A DNA stretch of 64,000 nt from Mucor mucedo (lineage: Eukaryota; Mucoromycota; Mucoromycetes; Mucorales; Mucoraceae). The notes under the pieces are model-generated. The model did not search any database. It was not told the origin of the DNA and saw only the letters and a program-made list of their open reading frames with translations. The stretch spans positions 62,001 through 126,000 of the forward strand of contig NW_026252377.1 in assembly GCF_025094135.1 (NCBI RefSeq), in the 5' to 3' direction. Shown piece by piece: positions 1 through 11,581 of the stretch; within the stretch, counting starts at the first letter, position 1, and each line of letters opens with the position of its first letter. A program made the position numbers and the translations under genes.

Positions 1-105
1 ACTTGTTATTGAGGTTCTTACGATGATATGAAATAAAAAAAAAAGGGTAAACTAGTACAGGCCTTTTGTTATTTCAAAGATTTTTTTGGTATCTCCTGAT
101 CACAT
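1..105 (+). repeat. Dispersed repeat, copy 1 (left edge)
   Basis: About 100 bases here align in direct orientation with 5687-5790. Shared words include ACTTGTTATT, TACGATGATAT, an A-run followed by GGTAAACTAG or GGCAAACTAG, CAGGCCT and TTTTTGGTAT. By eye roughly three quarters of positions match. The copy touches the window edge, so its true left end is unknown. Its nature (transposon end or duplicated promoter) cannot be decided from two copies. The rest of 1-627 is AT-rich 3' flank of the next gene with nothing else recognisable. Confidence 0.6.
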
Positions 106-627
106 TTCTTGACAATATTGGGTTCCTCCCACTGGTTCTCCGTATCCTTTCTTTCATATATATATATTCGGGTTCCTTGCTGCTCTCACTTTGCTTGGGC
201 CAGCTATAATTGAGTTAGGGAACGGCATTGACACATAATCTCCGGGTAACATCTTCTTATTTTGAGTGTCTCAATAGATCCTAAGCTTTTTAAGCATCTT
301 CACGCCTGACTATTAAAATGAGTAATGCAAGAGTTAGAAAATGTCTGTCATTGGCACTTTTATGATTCAAGATAAAATAGGCTAGAGGATGAAATGTTTA
401 GGCTAAAAAGGGTAAGTCATCATCTATCAAAATTTTGACAGGTAAATAGCAAAGGAAATAAACATAAACCATGATAATGTGCGTATAATAAATAATGTTT
501 TTATTTTTTTGGAATGTTATTTATCTTCTAAATGCTATATTCATGAAATTAAAAAAATGTAATGACTCAATGACTTTGGGGGGTTTTTGAAATAAAAAAA
601 ATGTACAATTAAAGAAACAAGAGCGAT

Positions 628-1728
628 CTACCATCTTCCACGTCCACCACCGCGACCTCCACGGTCACCGCCGAAGCCACCGCGTCCACCACCGCGACCT
701 CCACGATCACCACCGAAACCGCCACGTCCACCGCCACGTCCACCACCGAAACCACCACGGCCACCGCGACCTCCACGGTCACCACCGAAACCACCGCGAC
801 CACCACGGCCACCACGACCACCACCAACACGGCTGGCATCGTCAGAACCGGAGAAATCGGTACGCAAAGGACGACCGTTTAATTCGACAGCGTTCATACC
901 CTTGACAGCGGCTTCAGCTTGTTCAGCAGTCTCGAATTCAAGATAACCAATACCTCTAAGAGTACCTTCTTCTCTGTTATAAGGGAGTCTGATATCACCA
1001 ACGAGGGTACCGAAAGCACTGAAGGCTTCAGTAAGAGCAGCACGATGAGTTTCTTCGTCATAGTCACGGTTTAAGTTAGCAACAAAAACCTTGGTAGACT
1101 TGGGACCGTAGTTTTCATCCTTTCTGGCAACACGAACAGATCCATCACCGGCACTGTCACAACGAATGGTACGACCGAGGAAGTCTGAACCAGATAAAGC
1201 AAGAGCAGCATCATGAGCAGCCTTGGTAGTGAAGTCAATATGACAGAAACCCTTGTTCTTACCAGTGGCGTTATCTAATCTAATTCTGACATCAGAGATC
1301 TCACCACATTGACCAAAGTATTCCTTGACATCTTCGGCCTTGGCATCCCAACTGATACCACCACACCAGACAGTGAAAGTAGCGGCAGGAGCAGCTTCTT
1401 CTTCAACCTTGGCGATCTTGGCAGGGACTTCTACCTCATCGTCTTCGGCCTTTCTCTTCTTATCGTTAGATTCCTCAGCGACGGCAGATTCTTCAGATTC
1501 AGAATCAGAGTCGGATTCAGAGGAGGAAGAGGAGGAAGAGCTTTCTTCTTCCTTCTTGGCCTCGGCAACAACTTCTTCTTCGGACTCGGAATCAGAGGAT
1601 TCAGAGCTGCTGCTGCTGCTGGAAGAGGAAGAGCTTTCGGACTCGACCTTTTCGACAACCTTTTCGACAACCTTCTTGGACTTCTTGTCAGCCTTGCTAG
1701 ATTTCTTATCAACCTTGGTAGAACCCAT
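628..1728 (-). CDS. Nucleolin-like RNA-binding protein (Nsr1/Gar2 type)
   Basis: A single-exon, 366-residue protein with the full nucleolin plan. A Lys-rich start (1-27) and two acidic serine blocks (about 28-50 and 59-80) resemble casein-kinase targets. A basic nuclear-localisation patch (KKRK near 90) follows. RRM1 (about 117-192) has RNP2 VWCGGI and RNP1 KGFCHIDF. RRM2 (about 212-294) has RNP2 VFVANL and RNP1 RGIGYLEF. The C-terminal RGG tail (301-366) is made of GGRGG and GGFGG units. Proteins of this family (budding yeast Nsr1, fission yeast Gar2, animal nucleolin) act in the nucleolus in pre-rRNA processing and 40S subunit assembly. The start is the first ATG after a run of A/T-rich leader. 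The serine stretch and RGG tail are repetitive DNA, so their exact lengths probably vary between strains. Confidence 0.93.
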   Translation of the reverse strand: MGSTKVDKKSSKADKKSKKVVEKVVEKVESESSSSSSSSSSSESSDSESEEEVVAEAKKEEESSSSSSSSESDSDSESEESAVAEESNDKKRKAEDDEVEVPAKIAKVEEEAAPAATFTVWCGGISWDAKAEDVKEYFGQCGEISDVRIRLDNATGKNKGFCHIDFTTKAAHDAALALSGSDFLGRTIRCDSAGDGSVRVARKDENYGPKSTKVFVANLNRDYDEETHRAALTEAFSAFGTLVGDIRLPYNREEGTLRGIGYLEFETAEQAEAAVKGMNAVELNGRPLRTDFSGSDDASRVGGGRGGRGGRGGFGGDRGGRGGRGGFGGGRGGGRGGFGGDRGGRGGGRGGFGGDRGGRGGGRGRW

Positions 1729-2801
1729 ATTTGTTTATATTTAAAAAAAGTTTAATAAAGGAAATATAAAGGAAAACTTTTCTTCCCTTCAAATAAGCTT
1801 TTTATATATGCTTAATTTCTCTTAAAAAAAAAAGGAGAAAATAGTCACGGCGGGAAAGAAAAGCAGGCAATAAAGAACTTTTCTATTTTCAATGTAAGCC
1901 ACTGCCTTGTCATACAATACTTTTTTTTTTTTTTTAGCTTTTATGAATTCAACACAAGGCCAATGAAATTTTTTTTTTTATTATTATTTTCTCCGTGTAT
2001 TTTAGCCTTATTTTCTAGAAAAAAAAATTAAGGTACAAGCACGACATTTTTTTCCAGATTTTTTTTTTTTGGTTCGATTTTTGACAGTTCTTCAAAAAGA
2101 AAACATTATCCACATATGCAGATACACAGTGATCTCTTATTTAAACGCCCGATTATTTTGCCTATTTTTTTTTTGTTTCAGTTATCACTGTCCCAGACAC
2201 TGGGGTAAATTGCTCGTTCTAAAAAGAAACTTATTGCCCGCATAAACTAAACGACGAGCTTATTTTTTTTAAAACTCACCTAATGATGTACCAGTAGTGT
2301 TCAAGGAGTCATTCCACTTTTCCTTAACATACGGCACAGAAAGATTTGCTTGTATGCCTTACCGACTGACTTTTTATAGAAGCTTTTGTATCATGCTACA
2401 AAGAAGGATACATACAAAAAAAGCTTTTAAATTCATTACCAAGCAGATTGAGAGCCGCCTATTTCTTTTCATATTAGAACGTAGCAATATACATCAATGT
2501 CATGGCAACCGTGTCAGCCATTCACTGTGTGTGTAACATGTAATTCAGCAGGTGTAAACAGTAACTGATGAAAAAGGAGACTTGTTGCCAAATGACACCA
2601 TTTTTGAATACATAAGGAAAAGGAAAGAGAGAAGATCTAGTCCCCAGACAAAGATGTAAGAGGAACATGGGTAATATAGTGAGCCAATTTAAATAATTTA
2701 TTGTAGTACAATTACAACAATAGAAGGACAAGTTCAATTTAGTTTAATTGACCTTTTTTCTCTCTTTTTATTTCTCTAGATAACCTTATATACAAAAAAA
2801 A
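1729..2801. promoter_or_regulatory. Divergent intergenic region
   Basis: This 1.07 kb separates the starts of the nucleolin-like gene (-) and the MARVEL-like gene (+), so it should hold both promoters. It is AT-rich with several T runs of 9-13 (for example 1921-1935 and near 1970, 2050 and 2165). A pyrimidine-rich stretch (TTTTTTCTCTCTTTTTATTTC) lies directly before the + strand start. I see no convincing reading frame or RNA gene here. Confidence 0.5.
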
Positions 2802-3431
2802 ATGAAATCACTTCATCTGATACAGTGGATTCATATTTGGAATACAATGATCGGTGTAGTGGTCTTTGGCACATTAATCGGAGTGTCTAAAAACATCAAA
2901 GTATTCATCGATAGTGGATCAAAGCTAGCAGGTTTCGGTATGAAAGTAAATAAGACACCTATTTCTATTGATTTATTGACACTGTCTTATGTAGGAAGCT
3001 TTACAACATTTGCATACCCTGCCACCTATGTTTTCATGCTGATACCTACGATTTGTAGTATGATCTATAGTGCCATTCTCGCTTTCGATTCCAGCCCAAA
3101 TTACAAAGCTTGGTCTCCTTCTAAAACCTTGCGGAGCACCATTATTTTCTTTACAGCGGCCTTATGGTTTGCCGCATTGCTGCCTGCAGTACCGGGAGCT
3201 GATGTCATGACAGACGGCTCCGCCATGAGCTGCAATTGGACAAACTATATGCAATGGAAAATTCAGTTCAATGATCCCATCACATACCCTTGGGTTACTG
3301 GCATGGACAACGCTTGTTCCATTTTAAAAGCATCGGACGGTATGTGTTGGGTCTTGTTTCTTGGTTGGCTGCTTCAATCTTATTTGTACATGCGTGCTGC
3401 TCATCGTGCTCGATCTGTCCTTAACAAATAA
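2802..3431 (+). CDS. Four-helix MARVEL-like membrane protein
   Basis: An intronless 209-residue protein with four hydrophobic segments: about 14-30 (MIGVVVFGTLIGV), a long block at about 62-95 containing the second helix, about 110-128 (TIIFFTAALWFAALLPAV) and about 180-196 (WVLFLGWLLQSYLYM). Both ends are short and the C-terminus is basic (RAAHRARS). The topology, size and spacing resemble MARVEL-domain proteins of fungal plasma membrane and endosomes, but no diagnostic motif fixes the family, so this is a structural guess. The start is the first ATG after the T-rich leader. A conserved function cannot be claimed. Confidence 0.75.
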   Translation: MKSLHLIQWIHIWNTMIGVVVFGTLIGVSKNIKVFIDSGSKLAGFGMKVNKTPISIDLLTLSYVGSFTTFAYPATYVFMLIPTICSMIYSAILAFDSSPNYKAWSPSKTLRSTIIFFTAALWFAALLPAVPGADVMTDGSAMSCNWTNYMQWKIQFNDPITYPWVTGMDNACSILKASDGMCWVLFLGWLLQSYLYMRAAHRARSVLNK

Positions 3432-4825
3432 ACACCAATCTTCTCGATCAGTTCATACCTTACTTCTGTGCATTACTTTCAGGCGATCTGTTTCTGATTA
3501 TTACTTCCATTTTACATAAACTTTCTCAGCGTTGAAATATAAACTGTTTGCGCTTTTTGATTTCGCTATCTCAATTGACGTTACTTATTTTTCATACGTA
3601 CATAGTGTTACCAGTTAAAAAAGGGACACATGTGAAATAATTACATAGATTCAATAGTCCCTTATTCCTCACAATGAAAAGAAAGATAATATGTTCATAG
3701 TATATATATATCAGTCTACAATATAGGCAAAAACAGTATATAAAAGTTGAAATAAAACTTTAAACAACTAGTAAGGAAACAATTACTGAAAAAAGGAAAA
3801 TTAAACCGCGTTTCTTACTGTAATTTCAAGCCATAGTTATCGTTAGTAAAAAAAAAAGAACATTAGATACACATTTACCACCCACAAAGAGAGTGTAGCC
3901 CAAGATGGCTGCGAAGAGGCTTGTATCAATACATCCCGACTTTTTCGTTTTTGTCTTGAACGGGGAGAAATCAAAACAGTGAACGAAGCTGTGGAGGAGA
4001 TACGATGAAAAAGGACTTACTTGATCAAATTCGACAAATTCCTAAACTTACATGAGTGAAAGAAAAAATCGATGGGAGAAGCCTATTTGACAGAAGCGGC
4101 ATAATGTAGGTTCGGGGTTTAGTCTTTGGCCGATCAAACATTAATTTACACTCAGAAGATCAAATACAAGTTCACATGATACAAAGGCAGTGGTAGTAGT
4201 AGTATTGAAATCCATTTAAACCATTTCGTATGCATGAACTAGATATGCGTTTAAATAGATTATCATCTGATACTAGCTATTTCCATAACAAAAGCTTTTA
4301 CTGGCGTGGAGAATAGTTTTACAAACCAAGTATTGCCGAATAATGTTGAATAAATGAAAGTGGCAGCGCCACATTCACCCTACAACTATAGGTGATGTAC
4401 TTTTAGGCCTTTCTTATTTAAGTAAAGGCTCAAACAATTTAATCGAAGGATGAAACCAATAATTACCTCATGCTGACATAAACTTGTTCTTTTTTTTTAA
4501 AAAAATAAAAAACGCACCCCCCTACTACTTTCTTTCTCTTTCTTTTATCCAGTCATTTTTTTTTTTTGATGAAAAAGCATACCTATGAAAGCTTCTACAA
4601 CAGTTTATCTTTAAAGTCGCGTATTTGTCGTCCAAAATGTTTGAAAAAGTAAAATTCAAACTTAACGGGGAAAGAGTAAGTACAAGTTTTTTAATATTAC
4701 GTTTCAATGAATACTTTTACCTAATCTCTTCGACCTTAATAGGATTTGCTTGTAACTCTGTACTCTCTGCTGCAAAGGCTTCTACTGACTTTAATTTAGG
4801 CTGTAGGCTCAACTCCTGGTAGTGT
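3432..4825. other. Gene-poor AT-rich stretch
   Basis: No reading frame here looks like a gene. Short frames exist (for example 4625-4822) but have no recognisable domain, and their codon use looks random. A few spots are unremarkable A/T runs. Confidence 0.5.
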
Positions 4826-5172
4826 ACTTCCGTCGCTTCCTTTAGGTTTCAGTCGTGCATCCCATACCCCCAGAAACAGAAACTCTACTGTAGGGTCTTA
4901 CTAAGGTCCTTGCATTGGAATAGACCTTTTCCTGTCTTTGCCGTAGGGTCCTATTGAGATTCTTGTGCTCGATTAGGCCTTGAGCAAGGTTTTTTTAGGG
5001 GCCTGCCTAATTATGGGCAACCCCCCTCTCCTGGTGGGGGGGGGGTTGGCTGGGCCCCGTAGTAAATTTGGGACGACCTTCTCGCGTCGTCTTTCTTTTA
5101 CTGGAGCCGTAGTTGAAATAAAATACGGCTCTGTAATCCAAGGCGGTAAGATGGAACAAAAATAATCTAATG
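4826..5172. repeat. Anomalous GC-richer patch with direct and inverted repeats
   Basis: This segment is compositionally unlike its surroundings, with a G9-10 run near 5035 and blocks of C. It holds an imperfect direct repeat of about 42 bases (4889-4929 against 4939-4981, sharing GTAGGGTC and GACCTT/GGCCTT). It also holds a perfect 8-bp inverted repeat, GAGCCGTA at 5104-5111 against TACGGCTC at 5124-5131, with a 12-base loop. The encoded short frames (about 60 aa) are not recognisable. A relic of a mobile element or a structured RNA are both possible. Confidence 0.4.
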
Positions 5173-5277
5173 TCAAACCTTAACACAAATCTAATTTAGA
5201 CGTTCTTTTAAGTATGTCCGATAATAGTATTCATACATACCAAGTCTTTAAAGACAGTTATATGTCAAGACACCCCT

Positions 5278-5520
5278 CCGCCTCCCGTGGCGAAGTCACT
5301 TATAGGTACCGAAGGTACAAGAAAAGAAAGATAAGACATTTGCTACGCAAATTAGTGTGGTTTTTTAACTTATATCCACATGTATTTTGTTATACTTATC
5401 TTCATACATTCTTTCATCGCTTATAATAGTCGCGGGAGGCGGCGGCAACAACAGCAGCAGTAACAGCAACAACAGCAGAGATAAATGTTGTTGTTGCTGT
5501 TAACAACAGAAGCATAAATA
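5278..5520. repeat. GC inverted repeat and CAG/CAA hairpin
   Basis: CCGCCTCCCG at about 5279-5288 is matched in inverted orientation by CGGGAGGCGG at about 5432-5441. Immediately after comes a run of CAA/CAG triplets. Its end (ACAGCAACAACA, about 5463-5476) can pair with TGTTGTTGTTGCTGT (about 5486-5500) across a short loop. The two nested inverted repeats in an otherwise AT-rich region suggest a small foldback element. Confidence 0.4.
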
Positions 5521-5686
5521 ATGGTAGGAAGGAAAAAAATGAGAAACTTCGCTGTCAACTAAAAGTATAAATTCGTTTCAGTAGCTTTTAATAAATAAAT
5601 AAAGATTAGTTCCGTTTTATTTTTTTATTTTTCAAATTTTGACTTCAAGGTTAAATACCATGGGAGGGGGATTTAAACATGATCTA

Positions 5687-5790
5687 ACTTGTTATTTAGA
5701 TTCATACGATGATATTAGTTAAAAAAAAATGGCAAACTAGCGCAGGCCTCCTATCATTTTAAAGATACTTTTTGGTATTCACCATGACAG
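5687..5790 (+). repeat. Dispersed repeat, copy 2
   Basis: This is the second, diverged copy of the segment found at 1-105, in the same orientation. It lies about 60 bases before the ATG of the decayed gene at 5850, so it may be part of a duplicated promoter. Confidence 0.6.
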
Positions 5791-5849
5791 TTGGTATTCT
5801 ATAAAAGAAACCTTAGTGTATATTTAGTTCTTTCTATCTTAAACATCAA

Positions 5850-6915
5850 ATGAAAAAGTTAACTTTGAAACAGACACCTGTCAACATCCAACTTCAACCT
5901 GGAGACAATGAATCCTAATGCTCGTTCACAACACTTAGTCCTCAGCGTATCATCTCTTCTACTGCTCAAGATATCAGGGTCAAAAAATAGCTAAATTCAC
6001 GATTGTTTCCGGGACATATTTGTTGGACAACCATGTCCTCCACCAGTACCATCTACACGTGGATGACATAGGAAGAAGGAGGACATATAACCAAAAGATA
6101 AATGCGTAATATAGCTCCTGCTCATAAAAAAAATATGAGCCTAATAAACAATTCATTTGTTAATAAATGCAGAAGCCTGGGAGATCGATGATGATGAGGA
6201 GGACCTGTGGGACACTTGGCGTCAATACATGGGGGGTGTCATGACCTTTAGCAACCATCTTAATTACAAGCCGTACTGTTGATAATTGAAGCTAACATAA
6301 AACTAATAGTCCTAAAACCTACCATCCCTTTGAATGTGGATACTCAATAAACAGTAGTACAAAAGACACATAAGCACTGTATAGTCATCTACAAACAGAT
6401 AACTATTCCTTCAAGTCGTCCTTCAAATCATGCACTGAATTCAATTCTGTCAGTGCATGTGAGATTATCAAAGGCAGAGGTATGTATCAATAGTATTTGG
6501 GTTAAATATATGTATTTACCATGATTGTTTGTAGATAGTCAAACTACAGAGACTTCAAAAAGACAGCTCTGCAATCTCGAGGTGAATATCTCAACAGAAG
6601 CACCATTCCTATGAGATTTGTTTGATTATTGGTAGCTTGTTAAAAGGCTTATTTTGAAATATGTACATAATTGACAGCAAGTGTTCTATTATAATGTGGA
6701 ATTGCTTTAACAGGATGATCTTTATGCTTTTCTTTATTCTGGGTATAAAAACTCCTTTCAAATTACGTGGCCTAACCCGTAAATGGATCTTGCACTAAAG
6801 GGACCGAAAGCCCAAGATGAAATTGATGCTCGGCTGTTATTTGCTCCGACACCTACAAGGCCGATACTTGTGTTATTGAAAACCTGGACCACGAGATTTG
6901 CATCTTGAAAGTATT
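5850..6915 (+). pseudogene. Decayed multi-exon gene of unknown family
   Basis: Several separated segments read like coding exons but cannot be joined into one open frame. From the ATG at 5850 a 22-codon frame (begins MKKLTLKQTPVNIQLQPG) meets an in-frame TAA near 5917. It then continues in the same frame for about 22 more codons (TLSPQRIISSTAQDIRVKK) to a TAG. After a splice-like TGCAG at about 6170 an acidic stretch reads AWEIDDDEEDLWDTWRQYMG. At about 6410-6482 another reads DNYSFKSSFKSCTEFNSVSA and ends at a GTATGT donor, and an exon-like KLQRLQKDSSAIS follows a TAG acceptor near 6540. At about 6848-6912 a last one reads SDTYKADTCVIENLDHEICI. The order and spacing fit an old gene with several short introns that has lost its frame. 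I do not recognise the family. Confidence 0.4.
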
Positions 6916-7258
6916 TTTTTTTTCTCAAGAAAGGATAGTGGAAAGCTTGGGTACGACCATGTCGAGGGAAGGTTTGGTGCGTTGACTTTGTTTAAATCTG
7001 TGTTTTAAAAAATACAGATAAATATGCAACGTTTGACACAGCATAAACACTGATGGCCACATTTGTGCACGCAAGAGGGTCTGATCTGGCCTCAAATCTC
7101 GAGACTCTAAAGGAAGAAAATATATATTATAAGGCGTACGCAAAATAACAAAAAATGATTTATTAAATATGAAAAAAAAAAAAAAAGAGAGAGGTCATTA
7201 GTTATTATAAAAAATAGAGTATTAAGAGAGAGAGAAAGGAATAGATAGATTAGAAATA

Positions 7259-8948
7259 TTAGTCATGTTGAGTCTTGTATTCTTTTCGAAGTGTTTCGAT
7301 AGTACGGTTGCGTTGACTTTTCTCCCAAAGTTTTTGAACCTTCTTCATAAAGCGGTCATCATCGGGCACAGTCATGGTGGAACCTAATGTCTGCATACAC
7401 ACATCCAAATCACCTTCCATCAAGGCCTGCTCATGGGTTTTCAATAAGGCCACGGCCACGAAAAAGAAGACATCGTAACCACAGAGAAAGTAGGCGTCCC
7501 AGATCCGCATTAATGTATGATAGCTTACAACTCCGCCCGTGAATAAAGTAATGTACCATCGTGTGGAATAAATGTCACTGGAAAGACCCAAATCTGTCTA
7601 ATATATATATAAAAAAAAAAGGGTTTAGTTGTAATACATAACCCTCTTAACGTGTGTCTTATTTACCAGGTGGTGGTATAATTTCGGTAGGTATCGCTTT
7701 AATAAAGCTTCTTGGATATAAAAGCTTTCCATGAGTTTGGGGAATCCAGGTATATACAAGTTGTGTAATTCATCTCGGGCAAACATGTGTACTAGCACCA
7801 CAAAGGCTTTCTAGTAATTTAAAAAGAGTGGGTTAGAAACAAAGTCTTAGAGATTAAAAAAAAAAGTAAGTATTTACTTCTTCTTCGCAGTACATCAGGA
7901 TAGTGGCTACGATGTTTGTCATGCCTTGACAGTAACCCACTTCTTCATCGAATTTCGAAAATGCTCGTAGTACATTAAACAAGGCTCTTTGACTTGAAAA
8001 TAGGAGAGTTGATTAATATATATAAGGAGAAAAGATCGAAAGAGATGGCTCTTGTTTATTATTACCCTTTTCCGTAACGCTGTTTAAACATGATGTGATC
8101 GCCTAGTGTCCTTGGTATATCCAGATCAATCTGTCGCTCATGAGAAGATTCCTTTGAGAGTAAGTCCTACATGAATAAGAAAGATGAGAATAAATAATAG
8201 AGAAACAAGCGTGAATAAGTAAAGTAAAACTTACTCGATAGAGACTGCATAATTTATAGTCTGATTTTGCTTCTTTTAAACAATGGGTGATGAGGAAATA
8301 CCAAGCGTCTCTTTTCCAACAATAAGGGATACCTTTGAAGACTCTTAATTTGAATTTTTGCGAAAAAGGAAAGCTATGCACCTGATCGTTATGCAGAAGC
8401 ACCACCTCTGACATATCAGCCCATTTCTCTGATCGCTCCACTTCCTTTTCCTGCGCTCTATTTCATGTAAGTTTTTTTTTTTTTTTCATTATGTGATATA
8501 TAAGGAGGGAAATTTTTAAAAGATATTTACTTTGTACTAGATGCCAATTGATCACACTTGATGAATCCATATCTAGACTCCAAAGAGAATTATTAAATTT
8601 TGATTTCACTACACAATAGAGGCCTTCTTTTATATACCTGTCTGTGGTAGCATACCATTTTTCCATTTCAGCAGCAATATCCGGGACTTTTTCAGGTCTT
8701 TGGTTGTACTGCAGTCGAATATCGGACTCTCTTTTCTGAATGGAGCTTGAGGATGTAGACTTTCTTGGGTTAGAGGGAGGAGCAGTTCGGATGGATGAAG
8801 TGGTGGTGGTAATGTGCGTGAGATCGGTGTCACTCGATGCTGTGGTTAACTGCGAAGAGTCCTGTCGAGGTAAATGGTGTACCTTTTCTTGCGCATTAGC
8901 CAATTCTAACCAAATCGACGGTTTCGAAGCATTCATTTCTGTGTCCAT
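7259..8948 (-). CDS. TBC-domain Rab GTPase-activating protein
   Basis: Seven exons (8638-8948, 8531-8572, 8235-8457, 8066-8166, 7878-7992, 7667-7810, 7259-7597) join in phase to a 424-residue protein. TBC proteins speed GTP hydrolysis by Rab GTPases with a dual-finger mechanism. Both fingers are visible: IxxDxxR as IDLDIPRT (Arg about 211) and YxQ as VGYCQGM (Gln about 248). The TBC domain covers about 150-400 (GIPYCWKRDAWYFL, LDIPRTLGDHIMF, VGYCQGMTNIVATIL, YSTRWYITLF, RIWDAYFLCG). The N-terminal 90 residues are Ser/Thr-rich and probably disordered. The 42-nt second exon restores the typical DRYGFI entry motif, which supports the splice model. It resembles GYP-type or TBC1D-type cytosolic GAPs; the target Rab cannot be told from sequence. 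The previous 3' flank (6916-7258) holds nothing recognisable. Confidence 0.88.
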
Positions 8949-9128
8949 GGAAGAGAGTGTAAATATAAAGCGAAGGGGGTATTTGTTAATGTATTAAAAG
9001 GGAAGGACATTTATTTCTCTCTCTTTTTTTTTTTTTTTTTTTTGGGTTGTAAGCATCTATTTTACCTCGTGATTGAAACACAGATGGGGTTTATTATATA
9101 TTTTTTTATTTATTGTTCTAATATAAGC

Positions 9129-11581
9129 TTAGTTTTGGATACGAAGAGAAGGTGTAGCAGCATCTTGACTAATAGCAGTAGATTCTGTAGTGTATTGTCC
9201 GATCCATTGTAAAACTAGGGTGAACAATTAAGCATTTCTTTTTTTAGTCATTCTGTGTTTATTATTATTCCCTTTTGTACATATCCTTACCTTCTTTGTG
9301 CCATCTCAATGAATTGGCAGGTTTTAAAACCCAATGATTTTCATCAGGGAAATAAACAAAGCGGGAGGGAACACCTTGTCTTTGAAGAGCCGTAAAGGTA
9401 GATAATGACTCGCATGTCGTCAATCTGAAATCATTACCACCTACTCTACTTGTTAGTCACTCATTATTCATCATTCATCAATACTTAATCATTTTACCAT
9501 GGATAATCAATGTAGGTGTCTTCCAATTTTGAACAAAATTAGAAGGAGACCACTTTTCAAAGCCTTGTCTGTTTTCAGGCTGAATAGGAGATCCTCCAAA
9601 CTAAAAAAGAGAGATGATTAATAAAAAAAAAGCAGCATTACACTTCTTCTATTTCCTTACCTCACGCTCAGCAAAGTACAACTCATCGGTTGTATAGTAA
9701 ACCTGTGTAGTAGAAAAGACACCATCATGATTGACAAGAGCCTTAAATTTATTACTGTGACCGTTTAACCAATTAGCCATGAAACCACCATAGGAACCTC
9801 CTAAACCTGCGACTCTTTCTGCATCCAAGTAAGGATAGGTAGCCAACACATGATCCAAACCAGCCTCTAAATCATGGAAAGGGTGTGAACCCCAGTTCTT
9901 TTCGATGGAGTCAGTGAATGCCTGTCCATAACCCGTGGAACCATGGAAATTAATAGCGACAACACCATAGCCAGCACCAGCAAAGATTTGTGGGTTCCAA
10001 CGTGTAGACCAGTTATCATCCCATGCACCTTGAGGACCACCATGAATCAAGAAAGCCACGGGGTATTTCTTACCTTCTTCAAAATTAGCAGGTTTCAAAT
10101 ACCAACCATGCACTTGGTCACCCAATGCACCTGTAAACCAAACATCCTCTGCATCCGAGAACGAAACTGACTTGAGCTTCTTTTCGAGTTCTAATTCAAT
10201 TGCCAATGGCTTCACTTCTTGTGTCTTTACATCCAAAAGGTGGGGGGCAACAGGATGCTTCATGGCACTGACACCGTAAAAGATGTTACCGTTAGGAAGT
10301 ACAGTGAGTCCCGTAGCATATTTATCGTGAGTTAAAGTCTTGATATCCTCTGTTTGGACATCAACAGCAAAGATCTTGTTTCGTCCCTTTTCTTCTGCTG
10401 TCACATACAAGGTCTCTCCATCAGCAGAGAAGGTTACCTCATGAGGACTGCTGTCCCATGAGTCAGCCAATGTCTTGCGAGACTGTGTTTCGGGGTCGTA
10501 CAAAATGATACGATTACGGTCTGCTTCATATTGAGGTTTCATCATTTGGAAATAAACGAGTTGACCTTGAGGTGTGTAACGAGGGTTAGAAGAAGCAGCA
10601 GGAATGTCCTTGTTAATGGCTACAGGTGCAGCATCACCAGTAGTAGAGACAGTGTAGATATGAGCAGATGTTTGCCATGCGTTATCCTTGGTGTTGATCT
10701 TGGCAACAAAGGCGATATGAGAAGCATCGGGAGAGATATCAAAGTCTCCAGCATCGCCTTGTGGGAAAGTAGGCGATTCTAAACCTGAATTCTTCAAGAG
10801 ATTAATAGGCTTGGTGGCAATCTCATACTTGTTATTCTTGATTGAAAGATCCACTACAAAGATGGTGTTCTTCTTTTCAGTCACATAGGTATCCCAGTGT
10901 CTGTTCCCCCAATACAATTAGTATTCCCGTTTCTCTCTTTATTCATGGATTTACTTACCTAACCATCAGTTCATCAAAGGCCATGGCAGTGTCCTTTTTG
11001 GTAGATGCAATTTCCTTGTCCTTTTGAAGAGTACCTTCCAAAGTACCTTCTTGAGGATAGACAGAAGCAGAAAAGGCTAACAACTTACGCTTGGAGTTAT
11101 ACTTTAAGCTATTGAAAGAGATGGGGAAATCGGTTAAACGATAAGGCTCTTCGCCTTTATCGGACAAATTCAATACGTAGAGTTGGTCAACGTCAGCCTT
11201 ATTTTGAGCATCGCGATGGAAGTAGGCAATGTGTTGGTCGTCTAAAAAGAAGGGTTCACTGTCCGAGATGTCGTAGGAAGGTTTGGTTAGTTCTTCTACT
11301 ACGTTCTTTTCAATGTTTAACAAGTAAAGGTTTCGCACTGTCTATCATGGGGAGGTTAAAATCTTATTTTATAAAGGTGATAACGAGAGTTTTTAGGTTA
11401 CTTTGGCGTCGGTGATATTATATGCAGATTGTGCATAAACCGCCAGTGCTCCACTGGGTGAGGTGACAGGCACACCAGGTCTTGCTAATTGAATCAAGTC
11501 AGAAGGAGTGAAATTTTCAGCCATAGCAAAAATATTTAATAAGGTAACTCCAACAAGAGCAAGCGTGCTTTTCGCTAGCAT
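9129..11581 (-). CDS. DPP5: Secreted dipeptidyl-peptidase 5-like S9 serine peptidase
   Basis: Six exons (11402-11581, 10959-11341, 9661-10900, 9498-9600, 9291-9440, 9129-9214) give 713 residues, the usual size for fungal DppV/DPP5. A signal peptide is present (hydrophobic core TLALVGVTLLNIFAMA, residues about 6-21). An S9 beta-propeller follows, then an alpha/beta-hydrolase domain with the full triad: Ser about 557 in GLGGSYGG, Asp about 639 in HGGNDFR and His about 671 in ENHW. Enzymes of this type release X-Ala or X-Ser dipeptides from extracellular peptides. The junction AFDELMVRHWDTYVT, reconstituted across intron 2, is typical of the family and confirms the splicing. There are several N-x-S/T glycosylation sequons. 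Together with the OPT transporters elsewhere in the window it suggests use of external peptides, but there is no physical linkage to them. Confidence 0.92.

Noticed and set aside
1309..1755. Long + strand frames opposite the nucleolin-like gene
   Set aside because: Mirror frames of the acidic-serine and RRM coding region; composition is simply the complement of GAA/TCN codons, and no domain is seen.
3815..4000. Short minus-strand hydrophobic frame (SLFAAILGYTLFVGG) resembling a Pmp3-type peptide
   Set aside because: No ATG, no PP or GCGAD motif, and the frame breaks quickly upstream; resemblance is too weak.
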